From: Doryteuthis pealeii
Lineage: Eukaryota; Mollusca; Cephalopoda; Myopsida; Loliginidae
Assembly: GCA_023376005.1 (NCBI GenBank)
Contig: CM042157.1
Span: 90,702,987-90,766,986, forward strand
DNA: 64,000 nt
Direction: 5' to 3'
Shown piece by piece: positions 1 to 12,800 of this stretch. The notes under the pieces were generated by a model. The model searched no databases, was not told the DNA's origin, and worked only from the letters and a program-made list of their open reading frames with translations. The translations under genes and the position numbers were made by a program. How positions within the stretch are numbered: the stretch's first letter is position 1; each line of letters opens with the position of its first letter.

Positions 1-863
1 GTAAAAAAAAAAGAAAGTAAATGATATTACATATGTAATTTATTTTTAATACATTTTAAACAACTAAATTCAGCTAAAAATTTTGATCAAAATGGGCGTT
101 TTGTGTGAAGTAGTTACGGACTAAAAGATCCACATTATTTAAGATTTTAAGACTTAGAAATCAATGATAAAAAAACATTAAATACACAATGTATAGAAAT
201 GATTAACTTTTTATATTGATTTAAATTTTGTTCAAAACACATAGAAATCTAAAGAGTTAAAAAAAACAAAAAAAACTGTCGTTTTGTTTACAAGAAGTCA
301 GCGAGAAATATGTTAAAAGATGCGAAGGTCCAGATTTGATTAAAAAAATGCCAAAGAATAAAAAAATTATCCGATTTTAATAAAATTTCAGTGTTGACTT
401 ATTAATCAAGGAATTATTTCTTTAATAACTGAATTGCTTCAATCAAACTGATTCAACAGAAATAAATCGAAATTCTTTAAAATAATATTACCATTCGCAT
501 CACCTATATGCGCCTTGAAAGCAACAATCCATATACCTAATTAATAGATAAAATTCATTTAAAATATGAAATGCCTAATTTTAGAATAGTTATCTAATAA
601 TTTTTGGAGAAAACTCAATTGAAAAGGTAGGCCTACCCTTTAACAAAACAACTATCAATGTATTATTTTTAACTGATAATCTAAAAGACAATTATATATA
701 TAAACCAAGAATAAAAAAATATTTAAAAAATCTACCAAAATTTTTAAAAGTTCTTTTCTTTTTTCTTTTACATTAATTTTCAGTACTTATTTTCTGCAAT
801 TTTTCAAATTTCTTAATATACTACATATACACACACACATATATATTATAATATATATATATA

Positions 864-894
<31 letters not shown>

Positions 895-1210
895 TGCACA
901 GACAGAGGAGATGTAGAATTTCAATGTTAAAAAGCATTTGATGACCATATTAATTCTAGATTATTAAGACAAAAATAAGTAAAAGAATTGGACACAAAGT
1001 GAAAAAAACTGAACCCTTTTTTTTTATTATTGCCACAAATTTTAATAATACTTGAATAGTAGTCAGAAATTAGGATATCAAATGAAGGAAAAGAAAATTA
1101 TGAAAAATTTATTTCATTTTATTTTTTTATTTTTTATTTCTGAGAATTTTTTTTAATTCTGAGAATTAGAAAATTATGACTTTTGCTAATGGAACTTAGA
1201 CAATAATGAA

Positions 1211-1816
1211 GGTTTGGTTTGTTTGGTTTGTTTTTTTTGTTTTACGGCATATCAACCTCAGTGGGTCATTTAATGCTGATAAAGTTTTGAAATAAATCAA
1301 TTCTTAATGGATAATACAATTTTCTTATGAATACATTTTTCTATTTAACCCATAGATGGGACCCTAACATGTACTACCACCGGGTCAGAGTGGACCAGGG
1401 AGCAATGGTGATGAAGGGGTGCTCCACATTCCCAAACCCAAAACTGGAACCTCACCATCAGATAGAGTTTAACGTCATTCCCAGGACATGTAGACCCGCA
1501 GCCACCGTCTTCTAGCACCATATGATAAAAAGGGGTTGGGGCTTGCCATAAGGGCAATAGGGTTGGGAAAATCATATAGGTGCTAGGGTTTGACGTGACT
1601 AGCTGATTGATCAGAGGGGGCCTCTCCGACTGCCCGTCTAGCCCAAGATAGGGCCAAAGTGGAGTATTGCATGTCATGAACTGCTCATCCACCTGGGCTC
1701 TATCCTTAAGCATCACGGGTCGCCACCCACGGCCAACAGGTGGGCCCATTTGGGGGAGTTTTACCCCTCTGCAGAGGTGCAGTCAGTGTATCCTAACGCC
1801 CCAGCCGACAGGGCGG
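1211..1816 (+). repeat. Repeat C, full-length copy
   Basis: About 600 bp. It begins GGTTTGGTTTGTTTGG and GTTTTACGGCATATCAACC, passes ACTACCACCGGGTCAGAGTG and CTCACCATCAGATAGAG, and ends CTCTGCAGAGGTGCAGTCAG then CCAGCCGACAGGGC. Read on the minus strand it ends in an AAAC-rich tail, as a non-autonomous retroposon might. No terminal inverted repeats and no clear pol III boxes were seen. Overlapping short frames on both strands are not genes. Confidence 0.85.
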
Positions 1817-2676
1817 CAATAATGAAGGAAAGTAATGACTTCCTAAGTTAGTCAAAGTCATTGAAGTATCATTAAAATTTGTGGCAATAATAAAAAAAAA
1901 AATTTAAAAAATGGTTTAGTCTTTTCAATGTTTTTTTTTTTAGTGGAGGTTGTTTAATATGATATATATATATATATATATATTATAATTATATTATATA
2001 TAATTTTAATTCATATATGAAAGTGTTGTTAAATATTATACAAAGAAAAATTTGATGAGTCTTGAAATTTAGATGCTACTCACAAATCTCATTCCAAAAA
2101 AATATCCTTTAACCTCTTATCAACCAATCTCAAATATATTCACTTAGAAATATTGGTAAAAAGTCTGTAACAAACAATCTGCTGTGTCCATTTTCAATGA
2201 AACTTCTATTTTATTATTCATAACTCTAAAATGTTTTGAAATGGAAAAAAAAATGCAGAGTTTGTTTTCAGTCTGCATGCCTGGTACATTTGACACCGAC
2301 ATTCCCAGTAGGTGAGGGGTTAAATTTCTTGGATAAAATGCAAGGAAAACTTCTAAAGCTGTCTAAAATAAATCTATTTAAACTTATCTATAACATCTGT
2401 TAAAACATTGATTATTTCCAGATGTTATTTTGATTCCTGCAAACATTTCAATGAATCAGGTTAAAGTTTTCAGTTCCAAATTCTGTTGAATCAACTTTAA
2501 CGTGACAGTTGTCAGGACAACAAGAATTACGAAAGAAACTTTAGACATTGAAAATAAATTTCCATTAACATTATTTTTCTATAATGTTAAAGCTTCAAAT
2601 GAGTAAAATGGTTCTCTTAAGTTGATATCAAGATTTTTTTTTAAAATTATGTACAACTATACCATTAGTATCTATG

Positions 2677-2813
2677 TGGTAAAGTAAGGAGCTGACGGTA
2701 AGTGTGGCACTCCACCTCAGACGCTAAAATAATCTCCTTGGTCTAGCGCAAGTGAAAAGGGGATAGACTCCCTCGCTGATTGGCTGATACTGACTTTAGG
2801 CCGCCCCGACGAC
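2677..2813 (+). repeat. SINE A 3' fragment
   Basis: Starts GGTAAAGTAAGGAGCTGACG and ends CCGCCCCGACGAC. The tRNA-like head is missing, as in 5'-truncated retroposition. Confidence 0.85.
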
Positions 2814-2931
2814 TTTTTTTATACCATTAGCAATTCTTATTAAAATTCACAACATTCGAATCAAAGAAACTTGAATATGAAATAAGAATGTCTTTAATTG
2901 TTTTTGTTCTATTACTGTACTAATACATAAC

Positions 2932-3200
2932 AGGTGCATGGTGTAATGGTTAAAGTTGTAAGAAATAGACTCGTTGACCCGAGTTCAAATCCTGGACAAC
3001 ACTGTTTGCATTTCACATAGCATTAATACTCTTGGGAAAGGTATGCATCCGACTACTATGGGTAACTAGTAGGACAGGCTTGGCTCTTTAACCTTGGCTA
3101 GGTAAACTAGTCTAGGAGAAGGAAAACTCTGAATTCAAACCTGTTAAACTCCACTTAAGAAATTGACCTTGTGTCACATTCTGCTTGTGCAGAGGGGTTG
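2932..3200 (+). repeat. tRNA-derived SINE B
   Basis: The head has A box ATGGTGTAATGGTTAAAG and B box CGAGTTCAAATCCTGG, an Asp/Glu/Gly-tRNA style. A body with CTTGGGAAAGGTATG and GGAGAAGGAAAACTCTGAAT follows, then GAGGGGTTGGTG running into a (TG)n(TA)n tail. Confidence 0.88.
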
Positions 3201-3211
3201 GTGTGTGTGTG

Positions 3212-3243
<32 letters not shown>

Positions 3244-4274
3244 ATCTAATATATAAAGGAGAGATTTTGGTATGTACATGTCGACATATAACTCCAAAAC
3301 GGGAGGTCACTCAGATTCAAAATCTTGCATACACATTGATATCGTTCTAACTAAGAAACACTCCAAATTTGGTTATTGATTTTTACTGATTAAGGGATAT
3401 AATTAATTAATCAAACAAAAATCAAACGATTTTTCGAAAGATATTGTATAGCTGCTGCTGCTGATATTCCAGCTAAAATCAGCAGGTACACCCCACCCTG
3501 CTACCTGCTGTCTGTTTTCGTATGCCCGCTCTATTTCTACTGCGTTGTTGAATGCGTTTGTTTATATGTAAAAAAGAAAAAAGAAAATATTTTATCAATA
3601 TTTTTATGAATGTAAATAAAAAAAATGATAAGACGAGTTGTTTTGTAATTAATACTAATAGTAAAAAAAGTTTTTTTAGAGAACTAATGAAAACGTTTTA
3701 AAACGATGTTTTTAAAATACTATCTTGAGTTTAAGCAAAAATAGATATTGAAATTTAAATTTTCGATCTCAGCTTCTTTTTATTGTTAAGAACTGGATTT
3801 GAATTGTTGTCAATACAAAAAATTGAAATAAATAAATTACAATGTATTTCTAACTCATCAAGCAATTAAAAACTGAATTTAAAATTATCCCCAAATAGTA
3901 AATACTATTATTTTCTAACTGGATTTTCAGTGAAACTTTTCGTAGACAATATTATATTTACAACTATGAAACTTGAATAAAGTTTATGATTATCTTCATA
4001 ATTTTTGGACCATTCAAAAGAAGAAACATTTTAAAAAAACTCCTGATAATTTGTTTTTAAATTCAGCTTACGGAAATAATGAAAATTATGAACGAAAACA
4101 ATGTTTACATTTTCCTACTGTTAAATCAACTGAAATTTAAAGTAAACAAAAAAAGTTATGACTATCTGCATTTTTAACAAATTCTATGAAAAATGAAAAT
4201 ATGTTGGAAATAGTTTTTTTCTTCTTAAAATATGTTAGGGAAAATATTGGCTAAACTTGCAAATCGGTCGGAAA

Positions 4275-4436
4275 ATCCGGTTAATTGTTAACAGACGATT
4301 TTTAGAGTTTTTTTTTTTATTATAAAACTAACCCCTAACCCTAACCCCTAACAAACAACCGGATTTTGACGGTGTAAATGATAAAAGTGTCCCCATGAAC
4401 CGAGATCGCAAAAGGGGTGCCTAAAGGTCATATGGA
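4275..4436. mobile_element. Foldback MITE D with telomere-like motif
   Basis: TCCGGTTAATTGTTA and TAACAAACAACCGGATTT face each other around a T run and TAACCCCTAACCCTAACCCC. The right flank continues GAGATCGCAAAAGGGGTGCC and AAAGGTCATATGGACCC. The left outer end is decayed. Confidence 0.7.
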
Positions 4437-4514
4437 CCCACTTTTCTAATTTATTAATTAGTGAAATAGATCACTAATTAGGACTGAGCCTATTCTAGTA
4501 GTGACCACCCCAAG

Positions 4515-4743
4515 TGGATTTAACAAGTTTGAATTCAGAGTTTTCCTTCTCCTAGACTGGTTGCCTAACCAAGGTTAAAGAGCCCAGTCTGCCCTACTAT
4601 TTACCCATAGCTAGAGGGGGAGTAGTTGGATTCATACCTTTCCCAAGAGTATTAGTGCTATGTGAACAGTAGCTTTGTCCAGGATTTGAACTCGGGTCGA
4701 CAAGTCCATTTCCTACGACTCTAACCATTAGACCACACGTCTC
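4515..4743 (-). repeat. SINE B, 3'-truncated
   Basis: Minus-strand head GAGACGTGTGGTCTAATGGT and B box CGAGTTCAAATCCTGG. The 3' end is replaced by CACTTGGGGTGGTCACTACT and a palindromic ATTAGTGATCTATTTCACTA. Confidence 0.85.
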
Positions 4744-5325
4744 CAACTCTGCACCAAATTTTAGGAAGTGGAATCCACAACCATCATGTGCTATTGCTTT
4801 TATGGAGTTCTTCATGAAGCTGAGTTTGATTTTAATGTGTGATTGGTAAAACACTGTACATTATTGTCACAAAATGTTTCAGCTTTAACTTCCTTAAAAA
4901 TAAATAAAAAATCAAACCTTTTCTTCATGAAGTCATCATAAAAACAAGTGGTAAATTTTCTTAGATTGGCAAAATATTTGGTTCAATCTCGTGCATAGGA
5001 GGAAAAAAACTTAAAGCATTTTCGAATCTGTTAATCAGGATTAAAGATTCTGCCAATTAGAAAATGGAGATCATTATTCACTAGATCCAAAATGTGTAAC
5101 AAATGCCAAGTCAATTAAATGAGTTTTTTTTTATAAACATTGGCACATTATTTCTTAATCAGAATAGAATCAAACTAAATACATAAACACAGAAAATAGA
5201 CCTAAGAGTATCTTCTCTAATTATTTTCTTAAAGTCATGACAATGTAAATTATACTTGATGCATTATTATGACTGGATTAATTTAAATCTAAAATCTGAC
5301 TAAAATAGACAAGGATAAAGATTCA

Positions 5326-5620
5326 GGTTTGGATTGGTTTGTTTTACGGCATATCAACCTCAGTGGGTCATTTAATGCCGATAAAGTTTTGAAATAAATT
5401 CATTCTTAATGGAGACTTAATTTTTTTATAAATTCATGCTTTTCTATTTAACCCATAAATGGGACCCTAACAGGTACTACCACTCCGAGTCAGAGTGGAC
5501 CAGGGAGCAATGGTGATGAAGGGGTGCTCCACATTCCCCAAACCTCCAGAACTGGAACCTCACCATCAGATAGAGTTTAACATCATTCCCAGGACATGTA
5601 GAACCTCAGCCACCGCCTTC
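5326..5620 (+). repeat. Repeat C, truncated copy
   Basis: Matches the first half of repeat C up to CAGCCACCGCCTTC, then stops abruptly at an array of TTTGTCGTAATTCTT units. Confidence 0.85.
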
Positions 5621-5624
5621 TTTT

Positions 5625-5735
5625 TTGTCGTAATTCTTATTCATTTATCGTAATTTGTTTAGAAATTTATTTATAGAAATTTGTCGTAATTCTTGTTTAT
5701 TTATAGAAATTTGTCGTAATTCTTGTTTAGATATG
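5625..5735 (+). repeat. Short tandem units of TTTGTCGTAATTCTTG
   Basis: Three to four imperfect copies of about 25-28 bp (ATTTATAGAAATTTGTCGTA) replace the missing half of the repeat C copy at 5326. Followed by (ATCT)n. Mirrored at about 11370-11474. Confidence 0.8.
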
Positions 5736-5884
5736 AAGATGGATATCTATCTATCTATCTCAATTTGTTCATTTTTTACTTTGTTTATATATCTATCCAC
5801 CCATCTCCATTTGTTCATATCAAAAAAGAGAAGCCCCCCCCCATCTAAAATACATTTAACACCCTAAATTGGTTGTTTTCTTTC

Positions 5885-5990
5885 AAGTAACACCACCGAG
5901 ACGACATACCTGGGGACGTTATTTTAATAGTCACCGGGTAGCAATTTCTGAGGCAGGAGACCGGGATGCAATTCCTCATAAATTACCCAG
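5885..5990 (-). repeat. Single end of element F
   Basis: Contains GTCACCGGGTAGCAATTTCT, GGCAGGAGACCGGGATGC and CCTCATAAATTACC, as in the ends of element F at 30694-31166. The second end is not found nearby. It is mirrored at about 11100-11215. Confidence 0.65.
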
Positions 5991-6360
5991 TTTCATTTAC
6001 TAGATACACAAGCATTGCTATCTGCTGTCACTTTTCCATGTGGGTACAAGAAATCCTCCTCTGAAAAGAATATATTCAGAATCTATCTTACAGGCAACAA
6101 GTCAACACGATAGATATTCTAGCCATGGAGAAGCTGCTGCACTCACCACCATTTTGTAGTGTGAGTGAGTACAACCCAGTGGATGATCCATAAGCCTCAG
6201 TGAGAAGGTTTGATAACCTGTTGAACAGGGGATGGGGGGAGGGTTATATGATCAGTTCCCATCCCCACCCACAGACATCCATATATACAAATATATTTTT
6301 TATTATAACTTTTCTAGTTTTCAAGGCCAACTCAATTCATATATATATATATATATATGT

Positions 6361-6596
6361 CGTTGACAGGGTGTCCTAAAGTTGGTATCAGCCAGTTAGC
6401 GAGGGAGTCTATCCCCTTTTCAATAGCGCTAGACCAAGGAGATTGTTTCAGTATCTGAGGTGCAGCGCCACACCTACCATCAGCTCCTTACTTTACCGCA
6501 CAGATCCCTGTGCTACTCATATGCTGAGTTGGCGGGGACCGGTATCAAACTAGGAACCTTGTGGTTTCTAGCCGAACGCTCTACCGACTGAGCTAA

Positions 6597-6599
<3 letters not shown>
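6361..6599 (-). repeat. SINE A between TA tracts
   Basis: Complete copy on the minus strand, head AGGTTAGCTCAGTCGGTAGA at 6599. It is flanked immediately by (TA)n on both sides (6339-6358 and 6600-6632). Confidence 0.88.
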
Positions 6600-6638
<39 letters not shown>

Positions 6639-6761
6639 GAAGAGGAAAAAAGATAATAAAAATAACTAGTCAGCTTAATGTGAAGACAAGTTCCTTGCCT
6701 TCACATTCAAGACTTTGAAAATGTGAACAAAATAAGACATTAATAGATCCTTGAAGACTAT

Positions 6762-6804
<43 letters not shown>

Positions 6805-6807
<3 letters not shown>

Positions 6808-6945
6808 ATCCACAGACACGTGTTTTGACTTATCAAGTCTCTTCAGTGTGGTTAGACATTTTGCGAGCTACCTACAGCCGGGATAGAACTCTGATCGATT
6901 CAGCAGCAGTTGGACAGCTTAACTGTTCGGCCATGGTCACTCACA
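6805..6945 (-). repeat. tRNA-like SINE H (Leu/Ser style)
   Basis: The minus strand reads ACCATGGCCGAACAGTTAAG, an A box close to tRNA-Leu/Ser TGGCCGAGTGGTTAAG. Then comes GAGTTCTATCCCGGC in the B-box position, and a short tail ending near AAACACGTGTC at a TA tract. Different from SINEs A and B. Confidence 0.55.
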
Positions 6946-7689
6946 GAATGCAAAGGGGATTTTAACTGTTTTAATACACACATCTGTATGTATGTAATAG
7001 CCGCCATAGAGTGCTCCATCCCTTTTATAGGAGAGCATTGTGTTTACGCTTTAGTTGGCAGTCATCAGCAAATTTCCCCCCAAAGTGTTCAACCCCAGGG
7101 ATGGGGAGCATAATATATCTTTTTTTTTTTAATAACCTTTTTTTCTTACAGTAGCATGAATATCTCATAATCTATGAAAATTTCGCTTTTGTATTACAAC
7201 TAAATTTTTCACAAACATCTCCAAGAACTGGTTGGACTTCTGATTAAGTATTATTCAGTCAGTCCTTTTTGTCGCACATGCGTGGAGGGTTCTTCTGGGG
7301 AAGGCCAATGGAAGTTTGTTGTATTTCTGATTTTATTTTTATTTCAGTTTTATTTAATCCCCACAGGCTCAATCACATTGAGTTTTAACAAAATAGCTGA
7401 AATTTTCAAATAAAATTCTTCGGGTAAATATTTTTATTTAGTTTTTTTTTTTTGATTTTATGCGATCTTCTGGATTTGATCTTTCTAGAAATATAAAAAT
7501 TAAGAACTGGGGTTTTTTTTTAAATTTTAAATTCAAATAACTAAATATTTTTTTTTTAAATTTTATTTTGGGCGCTATTTTTTATATCAGCCTTCTTCAG
7601 GTGTACATTGCAATCAGAAACTTTCAAAGGGTTTTAAACAAAAATCCATATCTCATTCACAGATCAAAGCAATAAACATTCTATTTTTT

Positions 7690-8312
7690 GGTTTGGTTTG
7701 TTTTGTTTTACGGCATATCAACCACAATGGGTCATTTAATGCCAGCAAAGTTTTGAAAGATTTATAGCGATAGTTTGGAAGAAAAATTTTTAAACTCAAT
7801 TTTTTTTTTTTTGGTAAACAAATTTTCTATTTAATCCATAGATGGAACCCTAACAGGTACTACCACTCCGGGTCAGAGTGGACCAGGGAGCAATTGTGAT
7901 GAATAGGTGCTCCATATTCCCCAGCCCTTCAAGAACTGGAACTTCACCATCAAATAGAATTTAACATCATTCCCAGGGCATGAAGACCCTCAGCCACCGC
8001 CTTCTAGCACACATATTATAAAAAGGGCTGGGGGTTGCCATAAGGGCAATAGGGTTGGGGCAAACATATAGATGCTAGGGCTTGATATGACAAGCTGATT
8101 GAGCAGTGGAGGCCTCTCCGACTGCCTGTCTAGCCTAAGTAAGAGTCTAAATGGAGTATTGCATGTCATAGACTACTCATCCACTAAGAGTCTGCCTTAA
8201 GCATCACAGATCGCTACCCACAGTCAACAGGTGGTCCCATTGGGTGGGTGGGGGTGTTCTTACCCCTCTGCAGAGGTGCAGTCAGTGTATTCTCAAGCCC
8301 CAGCTGACAGTG
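7690..8312 (+). repeat. Repeat C, full-length copy next to S
   Basis: Full length from GGTTTGGTTTG to CCCAGCTGACAGTGC. It abuts segment S, and the same junction (GACAGGGCTAAACATTC) occurs at 40333. This matching junction is key evidence that both palindromes come from one locus. Confidence 0.85.
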
Positions 8313-8867
8313 CTAAACATTCTATTACACCCATAAAAAATAAATAAATATAAGTGTAGGTTGAGCTTTAGCTATTTGTATTTGTGAATTGTTCTAATTA
8401 AATTGATACCAAATGCCTGAAAGAGAAAATGTGAACAAAATAAAGGCAGCATTAATAGATCCTTGAAGACTACCAGACTGTGACATGCAGTTGACGAAGG
8501 CCAAAGCAGATTAACAAAACAGGCAACAAAGACGAGAATACTAATCTGGAGAATGCATGGATAAATCTTGAAGAGATTGCCTGAATATTTCAACAGAAAA
8601 ATGTCACAAAAATTCCATTATTCATATAGAGCATGAATTTATTCAAAGAGGTTATTAATAAAAACCTCATCTCATTTTTATTCTTCATTGGCCTTCGTCA
8701 ACTGCATGTCCAGTCTGGTAGTTTCGATCTATTATGATGCTTTATTTTTGTTCACATTTTCTCTTTCAGGCATTTGGTATCAATTTAATTAGAACAATTC
8801 CAAACTAAAAAGCTAAGCTAACCTACACTTATATTTATTTATTTTTTATGGGTGTAATAAATGTTTA
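8313..8867. other. Core of palindrome 1 with loop and shared segment S
   Basis: The turn of the inverted repeat lies here: 8313-8504 pairs with 8685-8867, and 8505-8684 is an unpaired loop. Segment S (8313 to about 8675) is not a recognised transposon. It recurs in this window only at the centre of palindrome 2 (40334-40690, reversed at 39780-40142). No convincing coding content. Confidence 0.85.
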
Positions 8868-9462
8868 GCACTGTCAGCTGGGCTGAGAATACAACTGACT
8901 GCACTCTGCAGAGGGGTAAGAACACCCCCACCCACCCAATGGGAACCTGTTGACTGTGGGTAGCGATCTGTGATGTTAAGGGCAGACTCTTAGTGATGAG
9001 TAGTCATGACATGCAATATCCATTTAGACTCTTTACTTAGGCTAGAAGGCAGTCGGAGAGGCCTCCACTGCTCATCAGCTTGTCTATCAAGCCCTAGCAT
9101 CTTATGTTTGCCCAACCCTATTGCCCTTATGGCAACCCCCAGCCTTTTTATAATATGTGTGCTAGAAGGCGTGGCTGAGGTCTTCATGCCCTGGAATGAT
9201 TTAAATTCTATTTGATGTGAAGTTCCAGTTCTTGAAGGCTGGGAATATGGAGCACCTATTCATCAAATGCTCCCTGGTCCACTCTGACCCGGAGTGTAGT
9301 ACCTGTTAGGGTTCCATCTAGGATTAAATAGAAAATTTGTTTACCAAAAAAAAAAAATTGAGTTAAAATTTTCTTCCAAACTATCGCTATAAATCTTTCA
9401 AAACTTTGCTGGCATTAAATGACTTTGTGTTGATATGCCGTAAAACAAAACAAACCAAAACC
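8868..9462 (-). repeat. Repeat C, mirror of 7690-8312
   Basis: Full-length reversed copy flanking the other side of the palindrome 1 core. Confidence 0.85.
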
Positions 9463-10186
9463 AAAAAAATAGTTTTATTGCTTGATCTGTGAATGAGATA
9501 TGGATTTTGTTTAAAACCCTTTGAAAGTTTCTGATTGCAATGTACACCTGAAGAAGGCTGATTATAAAAATAGCGCCCAAAATAAATTTAAAAAAAAAAT
9601 ATTAGTTATTTGAATTTAAAATTAAAAAAAAAACCAGTTCTTAATTTTTTATATTTCTAGAAAGATCAAATCCAGAAGATCGCATAAATCAAAAAAAAAA
9701 CTAAATAAAAATATTTCCCGAAGAATTTATTTGAAAATTTCAGCTATTTTGTTAAAAATCAATGTGATTGAGCCTGTGGGGATTAAATAAAACTGAAATA
9801 AAATAAAATCAGAAATTACACAAACTTCCATTGCCTTCCAGAAGAACCCTCCACGCATGTGCGACAAAAGGACTGACTGAATAATACTTAATCAGAAGTC
9901 CAACCAGTTCTTGAGATGTTTGTGAAAATTTAGTTGTAATACAAAGCGAAATTTTTCATAGATTATGAGATATTCATGCTACTGTAAGAAAAAAAGGTTA
10001 TTAAAAAAAAGATATATTATGCTCCCCATCCTGGGTTGAACACTTTGGGGGGAAATTTGCTGATGACTGCAACTAAAGCGTAAACACAATGCTCTCCTAT
10101 AAAGGGATGGGAGCACTCTATGGCGGCTATTACATACATACAGATTGTGTTTAAAAAAACAGTTAAAATCCCCTTTGCATTCTGTG

Positions 10187-10316
10187 AGTGACCATGGCCG
10201 AACAGTTAAGCTGTCAACTGCGCTGAATCGATCAGAGTTCTATCCCGGCTGTAGGTAGCTCGCAAAATGTCTAACCACACTGAAGAGACTTGATAAGTCA
10301 AAACACGTGTCTGGGA
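10187..10316 (+). repeat. SINE H, mirror of 6805-6945
   Basis: Same element reversed, ending AACACGTGTC. Confidence 0.55.
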
Positions 10317-10324
10317 TGATATAC

Positions 10325-10367
<43 letters not shown>

Positions 10368-10521
10368 AGTCTTCAGGATCTATTTGTCTTATTTTGTTCA
10401 CTTTTCAAAGTCTTGAATGTGAAGGAAGGAACTTGTCTTCACATTAAGCTGACTAGTTATTTTTATTATCTTTTTTCTCTTCATATATATATATTCTATA
10501 TATATATAATATATATATATA

Positions 10522-10755
10522 GGTTAGCTCAGTCGGTAGAGCGTTCGGCTAGAAACCACAAGGTTCCTATTTGATACGGTCCCCGCCAACTCAGCATATG
10601 AGTAGCACAGGATTGTGCGGTAAAGTAAGGAGCTGATGGTAGGTGTGCGCTGCACCTCAGATACTGAAACAATCTCCTTGGTCTAGCGCTATTGAAAAGG
10701 GGATAGACTCCTCGCTAACTGGCTGATACCAACTTTAGGACACCCTGTCAACGAC
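10522..10755 (+). repeat. SINE A, mirror of 6361-6599
   Basis: Same element reversed; the adjoining TA tracts differ in length. Confidence 0.88.
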
Positions 10756-11474
10756 ATTATATATTATACTATATGAATTGAGTTGGCCTTGAAAACTAGA
10801 AAAGTTATAATAAAAAATATATTGTATATATGGATGTCTGTGGGGTGGGATGGGAACTGATCATATACCCCTCCCCTCCCTGTTCAACAGGTTATCAAAC
10901 TTCTCACTGAGGCTTATGGATCATCCACTGGGTTGTACTCACTCACCTACAAATGGTGGTGAGTGCAGCAGCTTCTCCATGGCTAGAATCTAATCGTGTT
11001 GACTTGTTGCCTGTAAGATAGATTCTGAATATATTCTTTCAGAGGAGGATTTCTTGTACCCACATGGAAAAGTGACAGCAGATAGCAATGCTTGTGTATC
11101 TAGTAAATGAAACTGGGTAATTATGAGGAATTGCATCCCGGTCTCCTGCTCAGAAATTGCTACCCGGTGACTATTAAAATAACGTCCCAGGTATGTCGTC
11201 TCGGTGGTGTTACTTGAAAGAAAAACAACCAATTTAGGGTGTTAAATGTATTTTAGATGGGGGGGGCTTCTCTTTTTTGATATGAACAAATGGAGATGGG
11301 TGGATAGATATATAAACAAAGTAAAAATGAACAAATTGAGATAGATAGATAGAATATCCATCTTCATATCTAAACAAGAATTACGACAAATTTCTATAAA
11401 TAAACAAGAATTACGAATTTCTATAAATAAATTTCTAAAAAATTACGATAAATGAATAAGAATTACGACAAAAA

Positions 11475-11757
11475 GAAGCGGTGGCTGAGGTTCTACATGT
11501 CCTGGGAATGATGTTAAACTCTATCTGATGGTGAGGTTCCAGTTCTGGAGGTTGGGGAATGTGGAGCACCCTTCATCACCATTGCTCCCTGTCCACTCTG
11601 ACTCGGAGTGGTAGTACTGTTAGGGTCCATTTTGGGTTAAATTAAAGCATGAATTTATAAAAATTAAGTCTCCATTAAGAATGAATTTATTTCAAAACTT
11701 TATCGGCATTAAATGACCACTGAGTTGATATGCCGTAAAACAAACCAATCCAAACCT
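11475..11757 (-). repeat. Repeat C, mirror of 5326-5620
   Basis: Same truncated copy in reverse, with several small deletions. Confidence 0.85.
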
Positions 11758-12335
11758 GAATCTTTATCCTTGTCTTTTAGTCAGATTTTAGATTTAAATT
11801 AATCCAGTCATAATAATGCATCAAGTATAATTTACATTGTCATGACTTTAAGAAAATAATTAGAGAAGATACTCTTAGGTCTATTTTCTGTGTTTATGTA
11901 TTTAGTTTGATTCTATCTGATTAAGAAATAATGTGCCAATGTTTATAATAAAAAAACTCATTTAATTGACTTGGCATTTGTTACACATTTTGGATCTAGT
12001 GAATAATGATCTCCATTTTCTAATTGGCAGAATCTTTAATCCTGATTAACAGATTCGAAATGCTTTAAGTTTTTTCCTCCTATGCACGAGATTGAACCAA
12101 ATATTTTGCCAATCTAAGAAAATTTACCACTTGTTTTTATGATGACTTCATGAAGAAAAGGTTTGATTTTTTATTATTTTTAAGGAAGTTAAAGCTGAAA
12201 CATTTTTGTGACAATAATGTACAGTGTTTTACCAATCACACATTAAAAATCAAACTCAGCTTCATGAAGAACTCCATAAAAGCAATAGCACATGATGGTT
12301 GTGGATTCAACTTCCTAAAATTTGGTGCAGAGTTG

Positions 12336-12560
12336 GAGACGTGTGGTCTAATGGTTAGAGTCGAGGAAATGGACTTGTCGACCGAGTTCAAATCCTGGAC
12401 AAAGCTACTGTTCACATAGCACTAATACTCTTGGAAAGGTATGAATCCAACTACTCCCTCTAGCTATGGGTAAATAGTAGGGCAGACTGGGCTCTTTAAC
12501 CTTGGTTAGGCAACCAGTCTAGGAGAAGGAAAACTCTGAATTCAACTTGTTAAATCCACT
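12336..12560 (+). repeat. SINE B, mirror of 4515-4743
   Basis: Same truncated copy, same composite 3' junction. Confidence 0.85.
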
Positions 12561-12637
12561 TGGGGTGGTCACTACTAGAATAGGCTCAGTCCTAATTAGT
12601 GATCTATTTCACTAATTAATAAATTAGAAAAGTGGGT

Positions 12638-12800
12638 CCATATGACCTTTAGGCACCCTTTTGCGATCTCGGTTCATGGGGACACTTTTATCATTTACAC
12701 CGTCAAAAATCCGGTTGTTTGTTAGGGGTTAGGGTTAGGGGTTAGTTTTATAATAAAAAAAAAAACTCTAAAAATCGTCTGTTAACATTAACCGGATTTT
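12638..12800. mobile_element. MITE D, mirror of 4275-4436
   Basis: Same element reversed, containing GTTAGGGGTTAGGGTTAGGG. Confidence 0.7.

Larger units (their letters stand above)
1..8504 (+). repeat. Palindrome 1, left arm
   Basis: Read in reverse complement, this arm matches 8685-16993 along its whole length, element by element: the repeat C copies at 1211, 5326 and 7690 pair with those at 15204, 11475 and 8868, and the SINEs at 2677, 2932, 4515 and 6361 pair with 14226, 13853, 12336 and 10522. Pairing runs to base 1, so the outer edge lies at or before the window start. Differences are mostly 1-3 base indels, many in homopolymers, which resembles unpolished long-read sequence. Between the listed elements (1-1210, 1817-2676, 3201-4270, 4744-5325, 6946-7689) I see only AT-rich DNA and TA tracts, with no exons. 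Confidence 0.93.

Noticed and set aside
1345..1749. 134-codon minus-strand frame
   Set aside because: It lies wholly in repeat C and is broken in the other copies of the family.
3245..3480. Helitron 5' end (TCTAATATATAAAGGAGAG)
   Set aside because: The start resembles some Helitron termini, but no 3' hairpin-CTRR end or Rep/helicase coding could be shown.
12710..12760. TTAGGG repeats as a chromosome end
   Set aside because: The motif sits inside a dispersed foldback element with sequence continuing on both sides; only two to three units.
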